Below, piece after piece: positions 1 to 16,218 of a DNA stretch of 64,000 nucleotides. The translations under genes were made by a program, and so were the position numbers. Source of the stretch: Parietaria judaica (lineage: Eukaryota; Streptophyta; Magnoliopsida; Rosales; Urticaceae); NCBI GenBank assembly GCA_954871525.1, contig OX940864.1, positions 13,758,001 through 13,822,000 of the forward strand, read 5' to 3'. How positions within the stretch are numbered: the stretch's first letter is position 1; each line of letters begins with the position of its first letter. Under the pieces are notes generated by a model. It made no database searches. It was given only the letters and a program-made list of their open reading frames with translations, and was not told the origin of the DNA.

Positions 1-548
1 TTTCTATGCAAAAAATCGTTGTGCGACTAATGATATATTTCTATTGAAAATTGTCCCAAAGTATTCACATGTATTAATAAAGATTTTCGTCATTTGAAAT
101 TCCGTAACGTTATCTTTCTCTCGATAAGGAAAAAAAACATTTGTATAAAAAAACTATATGTTAAGTAGTACTACTTTTAGGTAACAACAAAAAAGTCCTC
201 GAATACCGTCTCATATTAGTCTCTCAACTATTTTTGCAAGGAAAAACTCAATCCCAATCATGGACTCAAGACCCTATATGACATTAGTGGAGAAAAATCC
301 GAGCCCGGATTGAAAAAGTCACGCATGATAATCGAAACAAAATCATCATCAATCGATTGTATATTTTGATATATAAATTGTTACCAACCGAAAAGTTGAT
401 AATTATTGATCATCAACCAACGACGAGATTCATTAATTTGGATACTACTCTACTAAAAGTGTTTAGGATCTTAAACTACAACACTTTTATATGATCATTA
501 TAAGCAAATTATCTTAACACACATGCATTTTGATAATAAGTACTTTCT
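1..548. other. Intergenic AT-rich sequence, no gene seen
   Basis: No coding exon, RNA gene or paired repeat was recognised here. It is the 3' flank of the carboxylesterase gene on the minus strand, whose stop codon lies at 549-551, so the gene's 3' UTR and poly(A) site should fall in this stretch. No single poly(A) signal could be chosen with confidence. Confidence 0.5.
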
Positions 549-5146
<4,598 letters not shown>

Positions 5147-5208
5147 TATATTATGTGTGATATATCTCTAAAAATGGGTGACTTTGTTTTGTGCTCAAGT
5201 TATAGCGC

Positions 5209-5219
5209 ATATATATAGA
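5209..5219 (-). promoter_or_regulatory. Candidate TATA box of the CXE15-like gene
   Basis: On the minus strand this reads ctatatatatg, about 63 bp upstream of the ATG at 5146. That distance fits a TATA box with a short 5' UTR. AT-rich motifs are common in this DNA, so this is only a candidate. Confidence 0.4.
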
Positions 5220-8200
5220 GAGAGATTAAGCGGCTTAATTTAAGCCAATACAGCAACTTTTGCAAACCTTGTTGTGAGATAATTAAAGAAAATTTTCGGC
5301 TAAAATTCTCAAAGCTCAGTTGTTTTTCACAGATAAATTATTAAACTCAATTTTTAGCGTTTAAATCCTTGAACTCGTCGGCTTTTCTTACAAATAAATC
5401 AGTGACTATTAGACTGTTAAGTGTCACGTTAAATCTAATTAACTGCGACATGAGATTGCCATGTTACTTAACTGCCACTTAGAAATTTTAAATTATTTTT
5501 AAATATTAAAAGTAAACTTTATTATTTTTTATTAATTAATCAATAATCATCTAATAATATAAATAATTGTTATGAAGACAAACGTATAATCATCATCAAT
5601 ATTTTATATTTAAAAAATTATTGATTATTTAATAAAAATTAAATAGTTATGCTATATTACTTATATGTATAAATTGGCAAAGATTGAATAAGAAAATCAC
5701 TTTATTTATTTTTTTTTCTATGACATTTAAATATTTATTTGATCAGCTCTTAAAATATTTTAAAAATAAATTTAAATAAAAAATAAAATGTATTCTTTTA
5801 AATAAAAATAAAAATGCCACGTGGCGGTTGGGTGACGTGGCAATGCCACGTCGCAAACAATTGGATCAAATTCCACCTAAGCAAGTTAAAATATCATACA
5901 TTCATAGTTACCTTGGCTTAGTGACATGGAAAACCACGTCAACTAGTATATGTTAGGTATTTGCCCTTAAACAATGTTTTATTTACCTATTGTAAAAGAT
6001 TCTGACGTCACTCTTAATAAAGAAGACACTTATTATGATAATCTTTTCTATAGTTCTTTATGTATAATCGAATGTTTATCCATAGTTCATAATGGAATGC
6101 AATTGCAATCTATCATTGAACCAGAGTCAATGTGAGGAAGAATTGATATATGCAATAAATGAACTAAAATGTATCCGTGACTTAATTAAGTAGGCGGGAG
6201 TCTCTTAATTGATAAAGTCATTAATGCGACTAAATGGAGAAAATCATATTCTGGATAGATATGTGTGCCATACCCATTAAGTGCATTAAGTACGAAGTGT
6301 CTTTGTACTGGATAAGACTTGACTATATTCTGAAAGTTGCTCAACTAATGCCGTCACTGACAACTTTGAATTAAGTCGTAAAAGATTATCAAATGGTAAT
6401 TAACTAAATCCTGAAGTGATCTTGAACCCTGACTGTTGGCTTGATTGTTCTTTGATTTGTAAGTTAAAGAACACAAAAAGACTGTTGTTCCCAACGCTGC
6501 TATATTGGGAACATGATAATCGACATGGAAAAGTATGATCACAGATATGGATATCACATAGCTTTTTACTAAGTCAAAATGATTCCCCGAATTATCGGTC
6601 GTGAGAAGTAGTACGGGACTCATGCGCAGCTTACGACTCGTAATCGTTAGTGAGTCGTCTACAATATCATCGATGGAATTCAAGAAGAAAAGCACTAAGG
6701 GGCTAAATGGTAAAACGCTTGCTCAAGTGTGAATCATCAAATGAAAGATTAATCACTGGAATTTGATTATATCACTGGACTGATCCGTTGGAGCTTAAGT
6801 GACGTGGGTCCACGGTCCCCAGGATAACTCTATAAAGGACGAATCGTACAATTAGGATGTTTGTTATTCTAATTTATGATAGAACATTTGACACTAAAGC
6901 TTGTGTCAAGTTTTGGAAAGTTTTAAAAAGTTGCGGCAAAAGTACCGAAAGTTTGCCAGGAAAATAGTTGATCGAAAAAAGTCAAAACTAGAATAAATTA
7001 TCAACATCAATGTTGTAGGAAATTTAATTCTAAGAGTTTTTTCTTCTATGATTTTATGTATAAGAGCTATAGAAAAAAAGTTATGGATTATAGATCATAA
7101 CATAATGTTATGTTAATTCATGAAAAACTACTTGGAGATTAAATTAAGGAATAATTATGGCATAAGTACCCAACCTTTGGTCAACCTGCCTCCCGTGTAC
7201 CCAACCTTAAAAACTGGCGGCAAAAATACCCAACGTGCGTTGATCATGACTTTGGCATGAAAACGTTATTTTTTTCCGTTAACATCCGCCATGTGGCCAT
7301 TCAAGAGTTTTTCTGACCTAAGTGGGACCCACAACTCTCGAAGCTTACTTTAACAAAACGATCAGAAAAACAACAAAGATTCCGCAACATTAAAATCATA
7401 TGGATATTCATATACAAATCTGTAAAATGTTCCTGCTACACATGAATACCTAGCGTGCCTCCTTTGTAAGGGACGATCACTCCTTGATATAAGACGGAAT
7501 TTTGATTAACTAAACCGGTATGATTTAAAATAAAAAATAAAGACAAAAATATCAATAATCAACAAATAGATAAATGTGTAATTTTTTTTTTGGACGAACG
7601 TCAGTCAATCTTATAAATTATACCCAAGATATATATTTTATGTGCCGCCTCACGTTTATTGACTTTGATAGGTAAGATTTACGAAGAAATCAACGAGAAA
7701 ACTAGACAACTTCAGATAAAAAGAAATTTTGGCAAATAAAACCTTTTATAATGAAGTCAAACCACACTTGAGTTGTAACGGAGTTATTGATAGTCCCACT
7801 GTCATGCGATATTTTAAATATATTGCAACAAAACATTAATAATGATGGTAAATAAAAGTGCCTTACTCGATGAAATGTAAAGTTATACTATAGTGTCAAT
7901 TATTTACAAATCAATACAACTCCAAGACAAGCATATATACATATATATAACATGACGGTCTCTTTCTTAGCCTTTTATCAAAAGGAAAAAACCAATCTTG
8001 AAGATCTTAGCCTTTTGAGGAACCAAACAAAGCACTTTATGCATAAAGATGCACACGAATCTTTTGAAGGAACCTTAACAATAATTTATCCTAAATGTTT
8101 TGTCTCATTCCTGTTTTGTCAATTTTTCATCATTGACTAATTCCTATGTCCCTCGGGCAAAATACACAATACCTCAAAACCGAATTTGGTCCCCCATGCA

Positions 8201-8798
8201 TCTACGTTTATATTATATGTACAATGAGAAAACCAAGATACAACCTACATAGTGTAGAGTAATTTACTTTCAAACCATAACAAATATACCCAAGTTATAT
8301 TCAACTGGGGCGGTATAGACCTAAGTCTTTATCTCTGACAAATGCACTCAAGTTTCACTTTAGTGCAACTTGATTGAATATACCCAGGTTTCACTTCACT
8401 ACGGTTTGAATATACCCAATGTCTCAAAATCCTCGGTACTTAGGTACATATTTGCCAATAAAATAAAAAATAAAAAAACTTGGGTCTATGCGGCCACAGT
8501 TAAGTAGAACTTGGGTAGATTTGCCACATTAGCAACTTATTAAATACATTAAGTATCTGCCTAGAATTTTAAGCTAGCAAATAAAAAATGAGACACAAAG
8601 AAAAGTTTATATCTGGAATTAATGATAGTTTTCCTTCTGATATATATTTGACCAGTTTCTGAAAATTTAGAAATCTGTCTAAAGTTGTATGAACTATAGA
8701 AAATGAGAAAGTTGCAGCAACGAAAGAACAGATCGGACTGTGTTCGATGCAGGAAATGACGCTTGCACTTAGTTATACAGATAATTCAGGAGCGTAAA
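5220..8798. other. Intergenic repeat-rich spacer
   Basis: No coding exon was recognised. The spacer separates the CXE15-like gene from the 3' end of DLD. It holds LTR-like DNA from about 5949 and several remnants of short elements with phrases such as gcggcaaaaatacccaac (near 7200) and gccacgtggcggttg (near 5817), which resemble arms of foldback MITEs. Similar phrases recur near 8270-8530. I could not pair the arms or define ends. Confidence 0.5.
5949..7000 (+). mobile_element. Probable LTR fragment of a retrotransposon
   Basis: The start tgttaggtatttgccc is typical of plant LTR 5' ends, and a TATA-like ctataaagg lies near 6831 followed by a likely transcribed leader. No coding region, 3' end or target-site duplication was found, so the element is truncated or degraded and the right boundary is approximate. 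Confidence 0.35.
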
Positions 8799-11700
8799 TT
8801 AGAAGCAAATGTGAGGAGGAATGAGCTTTCCTGGATTCATGATGTTGTTCGGATCTAATGCCATTTTTATTCTTTTCATGGTCTTCAGTGCTTCCACTCC
8901 GAGTTCTTTCTCAAGGTACTGTATAATTACAGAATAAAATAAAAACAGCAAGTTGAATTTGAATAATTTATCAACTACCAAAATGATCCCCATGAATAAG
9001 TACCTTCATTTTCCCTGTTCCGACGCCATGTTCGCCCGTACAAGTTCCTATTTCGGTGTCAAAACATAGATTTGTATCCTTAGCTTAACATGAATATGGA
9101 GTAGTGTAGTAATTAGGGTTTTTTGGGAGAGAGAAAATTACTCTCTGATTTTCTGAAGTCTCATTCAAATAAAAATGATTAATTACAAAAATCAAACCTA
9201 GAGGATTAAGATCTAGCTAAGGAAATGCACCGTAAATAATATTATAAAATAAATATCTACAATATTCAATAATTAATCATAAACATTTCATCCCCTTAAG
9301 TCACCCTTTCACGGCCGTAACCGTGGCCAAAGCCTTTTTTGGGGAAATCGTACGACTCCACGGATTCCCGGAATCAATTGTCTCCGACCGAGATAAGGTG
9401 TTCCGTAGCACGTTTTGGAGGGAGCTTTTCCGACTCGCGGGAACAACCTTGTGCTTCTCTACCGCTTACCACCCGCAATCGGATGGTCAAACCGAAGTGG
9501 TCAACCGAACCTTGGAGATGTACCTTCGATGTTCTACGGGTGAAAAACCGAAGAAATGGCTTGAGTGGCTTCCTTGGCTTGAGTACGTCTACAACACATC
9601 CGTGCATTCCGCTCTCAAGACATCTCCGTTTCACATGGTTTACGGACGAGAACCACCCCGACTCTTAGATTATACGGCGGGGAGCACCATTGTGGAGGAT
9701 TTGGACGTGGCATTAGCACGGCGAACGCAGTTCTTAGAAACTGCCCGCACCCGACTCTTGGAAGCACAAAACCGAATGAAGGCGGCTTACGATGACCACC
9801 ACCGAATGGTCGAGTTCCAAGTGGGAGATTGGGTTTGGTTGAAGCTCCACCCATATCGACAACTCACAGCGGCAAAGTCGGCTTTCACCAAGCTTTCCCC
9901 GAGATTCTACGGCCCATTCAAGGTACTAGCACGCGTCGGATCAGTTTCGTATCGATTAGCCATGCCGGAGGGATCCCGTATCCACGACGTCTTCCATGTT
10001 GCCTTGCTCAAAGGACACAAGGGAGACCCCCCCACTGAAGTGGCGAATCTACCGAAGGTTCTGGACGGGCAAACACTTCCACGCCGACCCGCTAAACTCA
10101 TCCGAGCACGTCGAAGACTTGGAGACCGTGAGCTCTTGGTTCAATGGGAGAACGACGCGCCCGAGAGTGCGACGTGGGAAAACGCAGTGACTCTAGTGGA
10201 GGCATTTCCGGAGCTTGAGCTTGAGGACAAGCTCATAGTCGAGGAGGGGAGTAATGATACGGACCCGCGTTTCCGTCTCACGTATCATCGGAAGAAGTTA
10301 CCGGGAAGCGCAAGTACAAGTGGCTAGAGTCTAATGACGGCAAAGGGATTTATTTAATTACGCTTTTATTAGGCTTTTATTTATTTAATTAATTAGGCTT
10401 TTATTTAGTCGCTTTTAATTATGCTTAGGTCGTTATTTTTATCAGGCATTAGGGTCGAATTTTAATTAATTAATTAGGGTGATTTAATTATTTGTTTCCA
10501 GCCTATATATAGGTGATTTATTTTTAATAAAAATCAGCTTCCAAATTAATTTTAATCCTGATTACGGGATTGGAATTAGGAAGATTATTCTCTTTTCTCC
10601 ACTCTGTTGTCGCACAAAACCCTAGGCTAGCTCTAAGAAATTGACTACGAAGGCTGGGCTGGAGAAGGGAGGCAGCAAGGAGTCAGCGAATCTGGAGGGT
10701 AGAGGAAATCGTCCTGTGACACGATCAGTTTCCCGGGCTCGTAACATTTACCCACTCTCCCTTATATATCTTATAGTTTCTGATAAAACTATTAGGCCAA
10801 AATTATCATTTATTTATTTATTCTCTCGCATTGTCGTTTTCGGGGGCACAACATTAAAACTCATAAATTATAACACTAAACAAAGAATTCATCCTTTAAA
10901 TTTAACGAAAAACTTTTAAAATTTAATAAAGGGGGGTAAACTGGTAATTGGTACAAGTTCATGGAGAAATTGATACAAAAAATATCCTGGAGAAAATTGA
11001 GACAATGCGACAAGTTCGAGGGGAAACATAGAAGTTACTTATAAATATATAAATTACATGATTTGATATAATCTATATAGTACTTGAAAGTAGGAAATAT
11101 CAAGATATCCTTAAGCACAGTGACGCGAGGAATCGGAAGTGACAAGCGCAAGTACAGTTTAAGGAGTTAAGTGTAGAGAGTAATGTACCTTCCATTGCCA
11201 AAGCAGTGTGGACCATAAAATGATTCAATCTCTCTGCTTCCCGTCGTTGTTCCTCTTTGGTGGGGTCGAAGAGAATCACCGTGTGGAAATTCCCGTCACC
11301 CGCATGAGCAATGACTGTGCTGTCATTTGTAAAGATCATCAGATTATCAATGTTCCGGTGTTACATAACAAGATAGCCTTTTAACATTGAGTAACATTAC
11401 CAAACCAATGGAGATGCGTCCAGCTTTTCTTTCGACCTCGAGATCAACTCTGCAAGGTGCGAAAGAGGCACACAGACATCCTGGATTTATAAGAATAAGA
11501 AAAATAATTAAAGAACGGTTGAGACAATGAATGGTTGTCATGTTATTAATCTTCATCATACTCAGAGACATTGGATTAAAGAAAGGAACTAAAAACGAAC
11601 CGTGATCATAGCCTCGAAACTAGGTTCCATTGCAAAACAAGCCCAAAGAGCTTCCTTTCGTATCTGCGTGTATAGAGGAAGGACAATGACTTACAGAATG

Positions 11701-14700
11701 AAATCAGATCTTCATTGGAAAGAGAGTAAGAAAGTGAGATATTGTGAATAATTCAAGCCATTACAAAAGTCAAGTATTCTCTACCTTCCAAAGCTCATGC
11801 TTTGCTTCTGGATCTTCGGTAAAAACAAAGTCTGACCCATTGTGGTTGGAAACTAACTTCTGAACAATTTGTGTTTGCTCACGAGAATAAGCCTCTAACA
11901 TGAATAAAGAATACCGATACTAATGAAATCAAACAGATTAAAAAGGCAATAAAACATGAACTTAACTATCTATTGGATAAAAAATTAAAACGGTATAGTA
12001 TATCACCTGTGCCTATAAATTCGAACATTAAGGTCGGAACTTCGGGTAGCTTCTTCCCGTTAGCAATATTGATAGCCTTGATTTGAACCTCGTCCAAAAG
12101 CTCTACCCTTGATACCTATACAAAATGATAATACAAAGTCATAATGATATTTTTTTTTTAAAAAGAAACATCGCTTATATTAATAAAAAGTAAAGAACAT
12201 GATAATAGTCAATATTAAAGAAAAAAAAAATGACAGGTGTTAAGAAAGAAAATGGAGAGGAAAATGTTGTTTTTTTTCATTGAGGTTACAAGGCTATTTA
12301 TACATGTAGAAGAGTTCTAGATTATTCTACTTCTAGGTTATTCTAAGAGTATTAAATGCATTCTAGATAATTCTAATTCTAAGTGATTCTAATTAAATCT
12401 AACCTAGATTGTTCTAGATAAACATAATATATAATACTCTAAATAAATCTAGAATATTCTTTAACACTCCCCCTCAAGCTGGAGCATATATGTTCATCAT
12501 GCCCAGCTTGTTACAAAGATATTCGACCCGCACCGCGTTAAGAGCCTTTGTGAAAATATCTCCTATTTGGTCGTCCGTCTTTACATATGATGTGGAAACC
12601 AAGCCTTGTCGTGACTCGGTGACTCGTCACTTGGAGCAGTGTCGGTCAAGTGGTTGTCTTTGTCAATACTTCGGAGAAACAAACGAATGGTCTTGATCCA
12701 ATTGAGATAGTTCGAACCATTCAACTTGTGGTCCGTAATCTTCGAGAGTACGGGCACCATTTCTGAAACACCGGCATGTTTTTGTTTAGTCATTTCGAAT
12801 TTGAGAGGTAGGTAGCAAGATAACAAGGCGACGAAGGTGATTCGGAGCAACACAAGCAATAGAATTAGATGAAGTAGTGGGCGGTGATGGAATCGAAAAA
12901 CGGTTGTCGAGGGTGGCGCGTGGAGGCGTGTGGACGAGGCTAAAACAAATGGGTAAAAAGGGGATTTTGAATAGATTGAATGATGAGAAGATTTTAGAGT
13001 GGAAAGAGACAAATTTCGAACCCAAAAAATGGGATAGCTAATTTCAAAAGTAGGCTAATTTGGAGTAGGATGACTAATTTCGGAGGTGGGCTAATTTGGA
13101 GTAGGATGGCTAATTTGATAAGATAACAAATTTCGAACCCAAAAAATGGGATGGCTAATTTCGGAGGTGGGCTAATTTGGAGTAAGATGGCTAATTTCGG
13201 AGGTGAGCTAATTTGTTAAAGAAACAAATTTCGAACCCAAAAAATGGGATGGCTGATTTCGGAACATGGGCTAATTTGGAGTAGGATGGCTAATTTCTGG
13301 CTAATTTCTGAGGTGGGCTAATTTGTTAAAGAAACAAATTTCGAACCCAAAAAATGGGATGGCTAATATCGGAACATGGCTCTGATACCATGTTAAGAAA
13401 GAAAATGGAGAGGAAAATGTTGTTTTTTTTCATTGAGGTTACAAGGCTATTTATACATGTAGAAGAGTTCTAGATTATTCTACTTCTAGGTTATTCTAAG
13501 AGTATTAAATGCATTCTAGATAATTCTAATTCTAAGTGATTCTAATTAAATCTAACCTAGATTGTTCTAGATAAACATAATATATAATACTCTAAATAAA
13601 TCTAGAATATTCTTTAACAACAGGCAAATTCCTACCTGTATACCGGAAAGCATAGTAGCAATAGCTACATCAGCTGCATCCTTAATTGTGGGAAAATTAC
13701 ACATTGCAACCTGCAATATTAAAGAGAAATAAACCAGAAAATTAACCCCAGTGAAAAAGAAAAAGAAAAGCATAGCCCAGGTGAAATGAAATTATACAAC
13801 CTATTAACAAAATAGGTTGTCAAGGGTAGCTAAACTAAACCCTCTAAAATATCTGTGCAACATTAACCTATGGAAATAAAAAATATTAACAATGGCTTCT
13901 AATAGGACTGCTCATGGGAAGCCATAATTATCCGAGAGAGTAGGATGAAAAATATGAAGAGATTTGCATCAACACGATTCTAGTATCAAAGAAAACAATT
14001 AAAATTGTCATTAGATTAGGCATGACAAGTAGTACCACTGAATGTTGAGGGAGTTTCTGAAGCTTAAGTGTAACTTCTGTGACTACACCGAGAGTTCCTT
14101 CACTTCCAATCACTAGTCGGGTCAAGTCATACCTGCAAAATAGAATTTTAGTCTCAACATATGCCAAGCCAAAACTTTTTTTATGTGGCATTAAGGCCAT
14201 GGGTTTTAAAACATCATAAGACCTAGGGGTGAAACCAAGTAGGGTACCCGGGTTTTTTTTTTTGAGGTACCCGGTACCCAGATCCGGAATCCGGGTATCC
14301 GAAAATCGACACCCGGATCCGGTACCCGAAATCCGGGTATCTATTTTTTGATACCCGGATTGCACCCCTATTAAGACCATCATAAAATCTCTGCTTTCAA
14401 AATGCAGTCAATTGTTTGAAATAGGTGTTACTAAAAAGAGTGGCTCTCTGATTATTTAAATACAAGAAATATTATTCCATCTTTGCTAAATATCTTCTCT
14501 TATAAATTATGTATTAAAAAATCATATCTTCATATTGCCGAGTCATACCTACCCTGCAGCACTCTTGCGGGCACGAGATGCAGTCCTAACAATATCTCCA
14601 TTGGCAAGAACTACCTGAAATTTATATATTAAACGGCACATAAATACCAAGTGAACAATCTAACTAGGCATAAAAATGAGTAAGCAGAACTTAAGATTGT

Positions 14701-16186
14701 TCAAGCAGAAAAAATAAGAACCGACCTTTAGGTTAATTACATTGTCGCGCATTGTTCCATACCTGTATCATAATCAATCTCTACTTTCAGCGTTTATTTT
14801 CATTCTGAAAAGGGTCTACTATATGCAGATTCAGAAAATATAGGTTTCTTAAGAAGTACTAAATTTAGAATACTCCTGCTGGACCCATGAAGTTTCCAGA
14901 AATGGTATTTAAATGAGGCATCAATAATTACTAATACATGTACCTAAATAGGAATGTCAAAGTTTTTAGGCTTTTTTCCGAATTATGTTGACACAATATT
15001 GAACTATCTAAAACCCAAAAATAAGGACTCTAGATATAAAATTATAATTTAGCCATTGTTGGAAAAACTTATTTTCCTAAATGCTATTCATTAAATAGGG
15101 AGAGGCTAATTGTAGCTTGCAAATTTGAAGAAGAAAAAACATCATAAACGAACTCCATAAAGGGGGAGAATGAAGGCAGTGTCATCTAAATGTACAGCAT
15201 CACATAACAATAATGTGAAGAACTGGAAATAGTTATAAAAGTAAAATCTGGATGAGAAAAAACAAAAGAAGTACCTGACAGCTAATGAACCTGAGCAACG
15301 GGTGGCACACATTCCTCCAATTGTTGCACCCGGACCTGCGTGTTTAATCTCGCAAACTGTGAAAATGTAGATTGCAAATTTGCAATAATGTCCAAACTCT
15401 TCCAAAAAAAAAAAATGTGTTTCTCTATATACAGTTGTAAGTTCGATGTATACTAATACTAGTATTCTAAAGCATAAAGAACAAAAATAAGGAATCATAA
15501 CCTTCAAATTTGCAATTAAACAATAAGTTAAAATAAACTAACCTGGATCAAGAGGAAAGAACAGACCATATGGCTTCAGGTATTCGTTAAGCTCTATCCA
15601 CCCGATTCCAGGTTCAACAATGACATCCATGTCTTCAACATGTAACTTCTTTACTTTCTAGATTAACCATAATGACAAAATATGAGCATTGGAAAAAGAT
15701 AGAATCATCCTCTATATTATGTAAAGATATTGGACAATAGTGACTGAAGCCTAACTTGAAGTATGGTTTTTAAGCAACCGATGATGTTTTAAACTTTTCA
15801 ATCTGTAAACTGAAAATGAGTTACATAAGTATCGGGATCAAAGTAGGAAAATTGCTTAGAAGAGACAATTTGTTGAAGCTTGGCACACATGTCTTGTGAT
15901 GTCTAAAAATCACTGTAAGGCCCGAGAATTCCTAGCTGTCTAACAGTGAAAGAAGTAGACAACTATCTAATATATGAAATCCGGGAATTAAATTACGGAT
16001 CGCGTTTTTAATAAAAGTAGGTACATACTTTCATCAATGTCATGTCAATGCAAACACCTCCATTAGGGCACAAGGTGTGACCTTCAATTGATGTGGCCCC
16101 ACCATATGGTACTATAGGGACCTGGTGATTGATAATTAAATAAGGCTAAGTCACAACAATGTCTCTATACATAAGCAGAAAGTTTT

Positions 16187-16218
<32 letters not shown>

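Noticed and set aside
10641..10919. 92-codon open frame possibly encoding a gag start
   Set aside because: The first part is basic and could derive from a gag N-terminus, but it runs into AT-rich intron DNA and has no recognisable gag domain.
13013..13345. Recurrent ttcgaaccc resembling a tRNA T-loop
   Set aside because: No acceptor or anticodon stem can be formed around any copy; the phrase is part of the Copia leader repeat.
13020..13390. Regularly repeated blocks that could suggest a CRISPR-like array
   Set aside because: Plant nuclear DNA; repeats are adjacent and shuffled without unique spacers, and they lie between a primer-binding site and gag in an LTR element.
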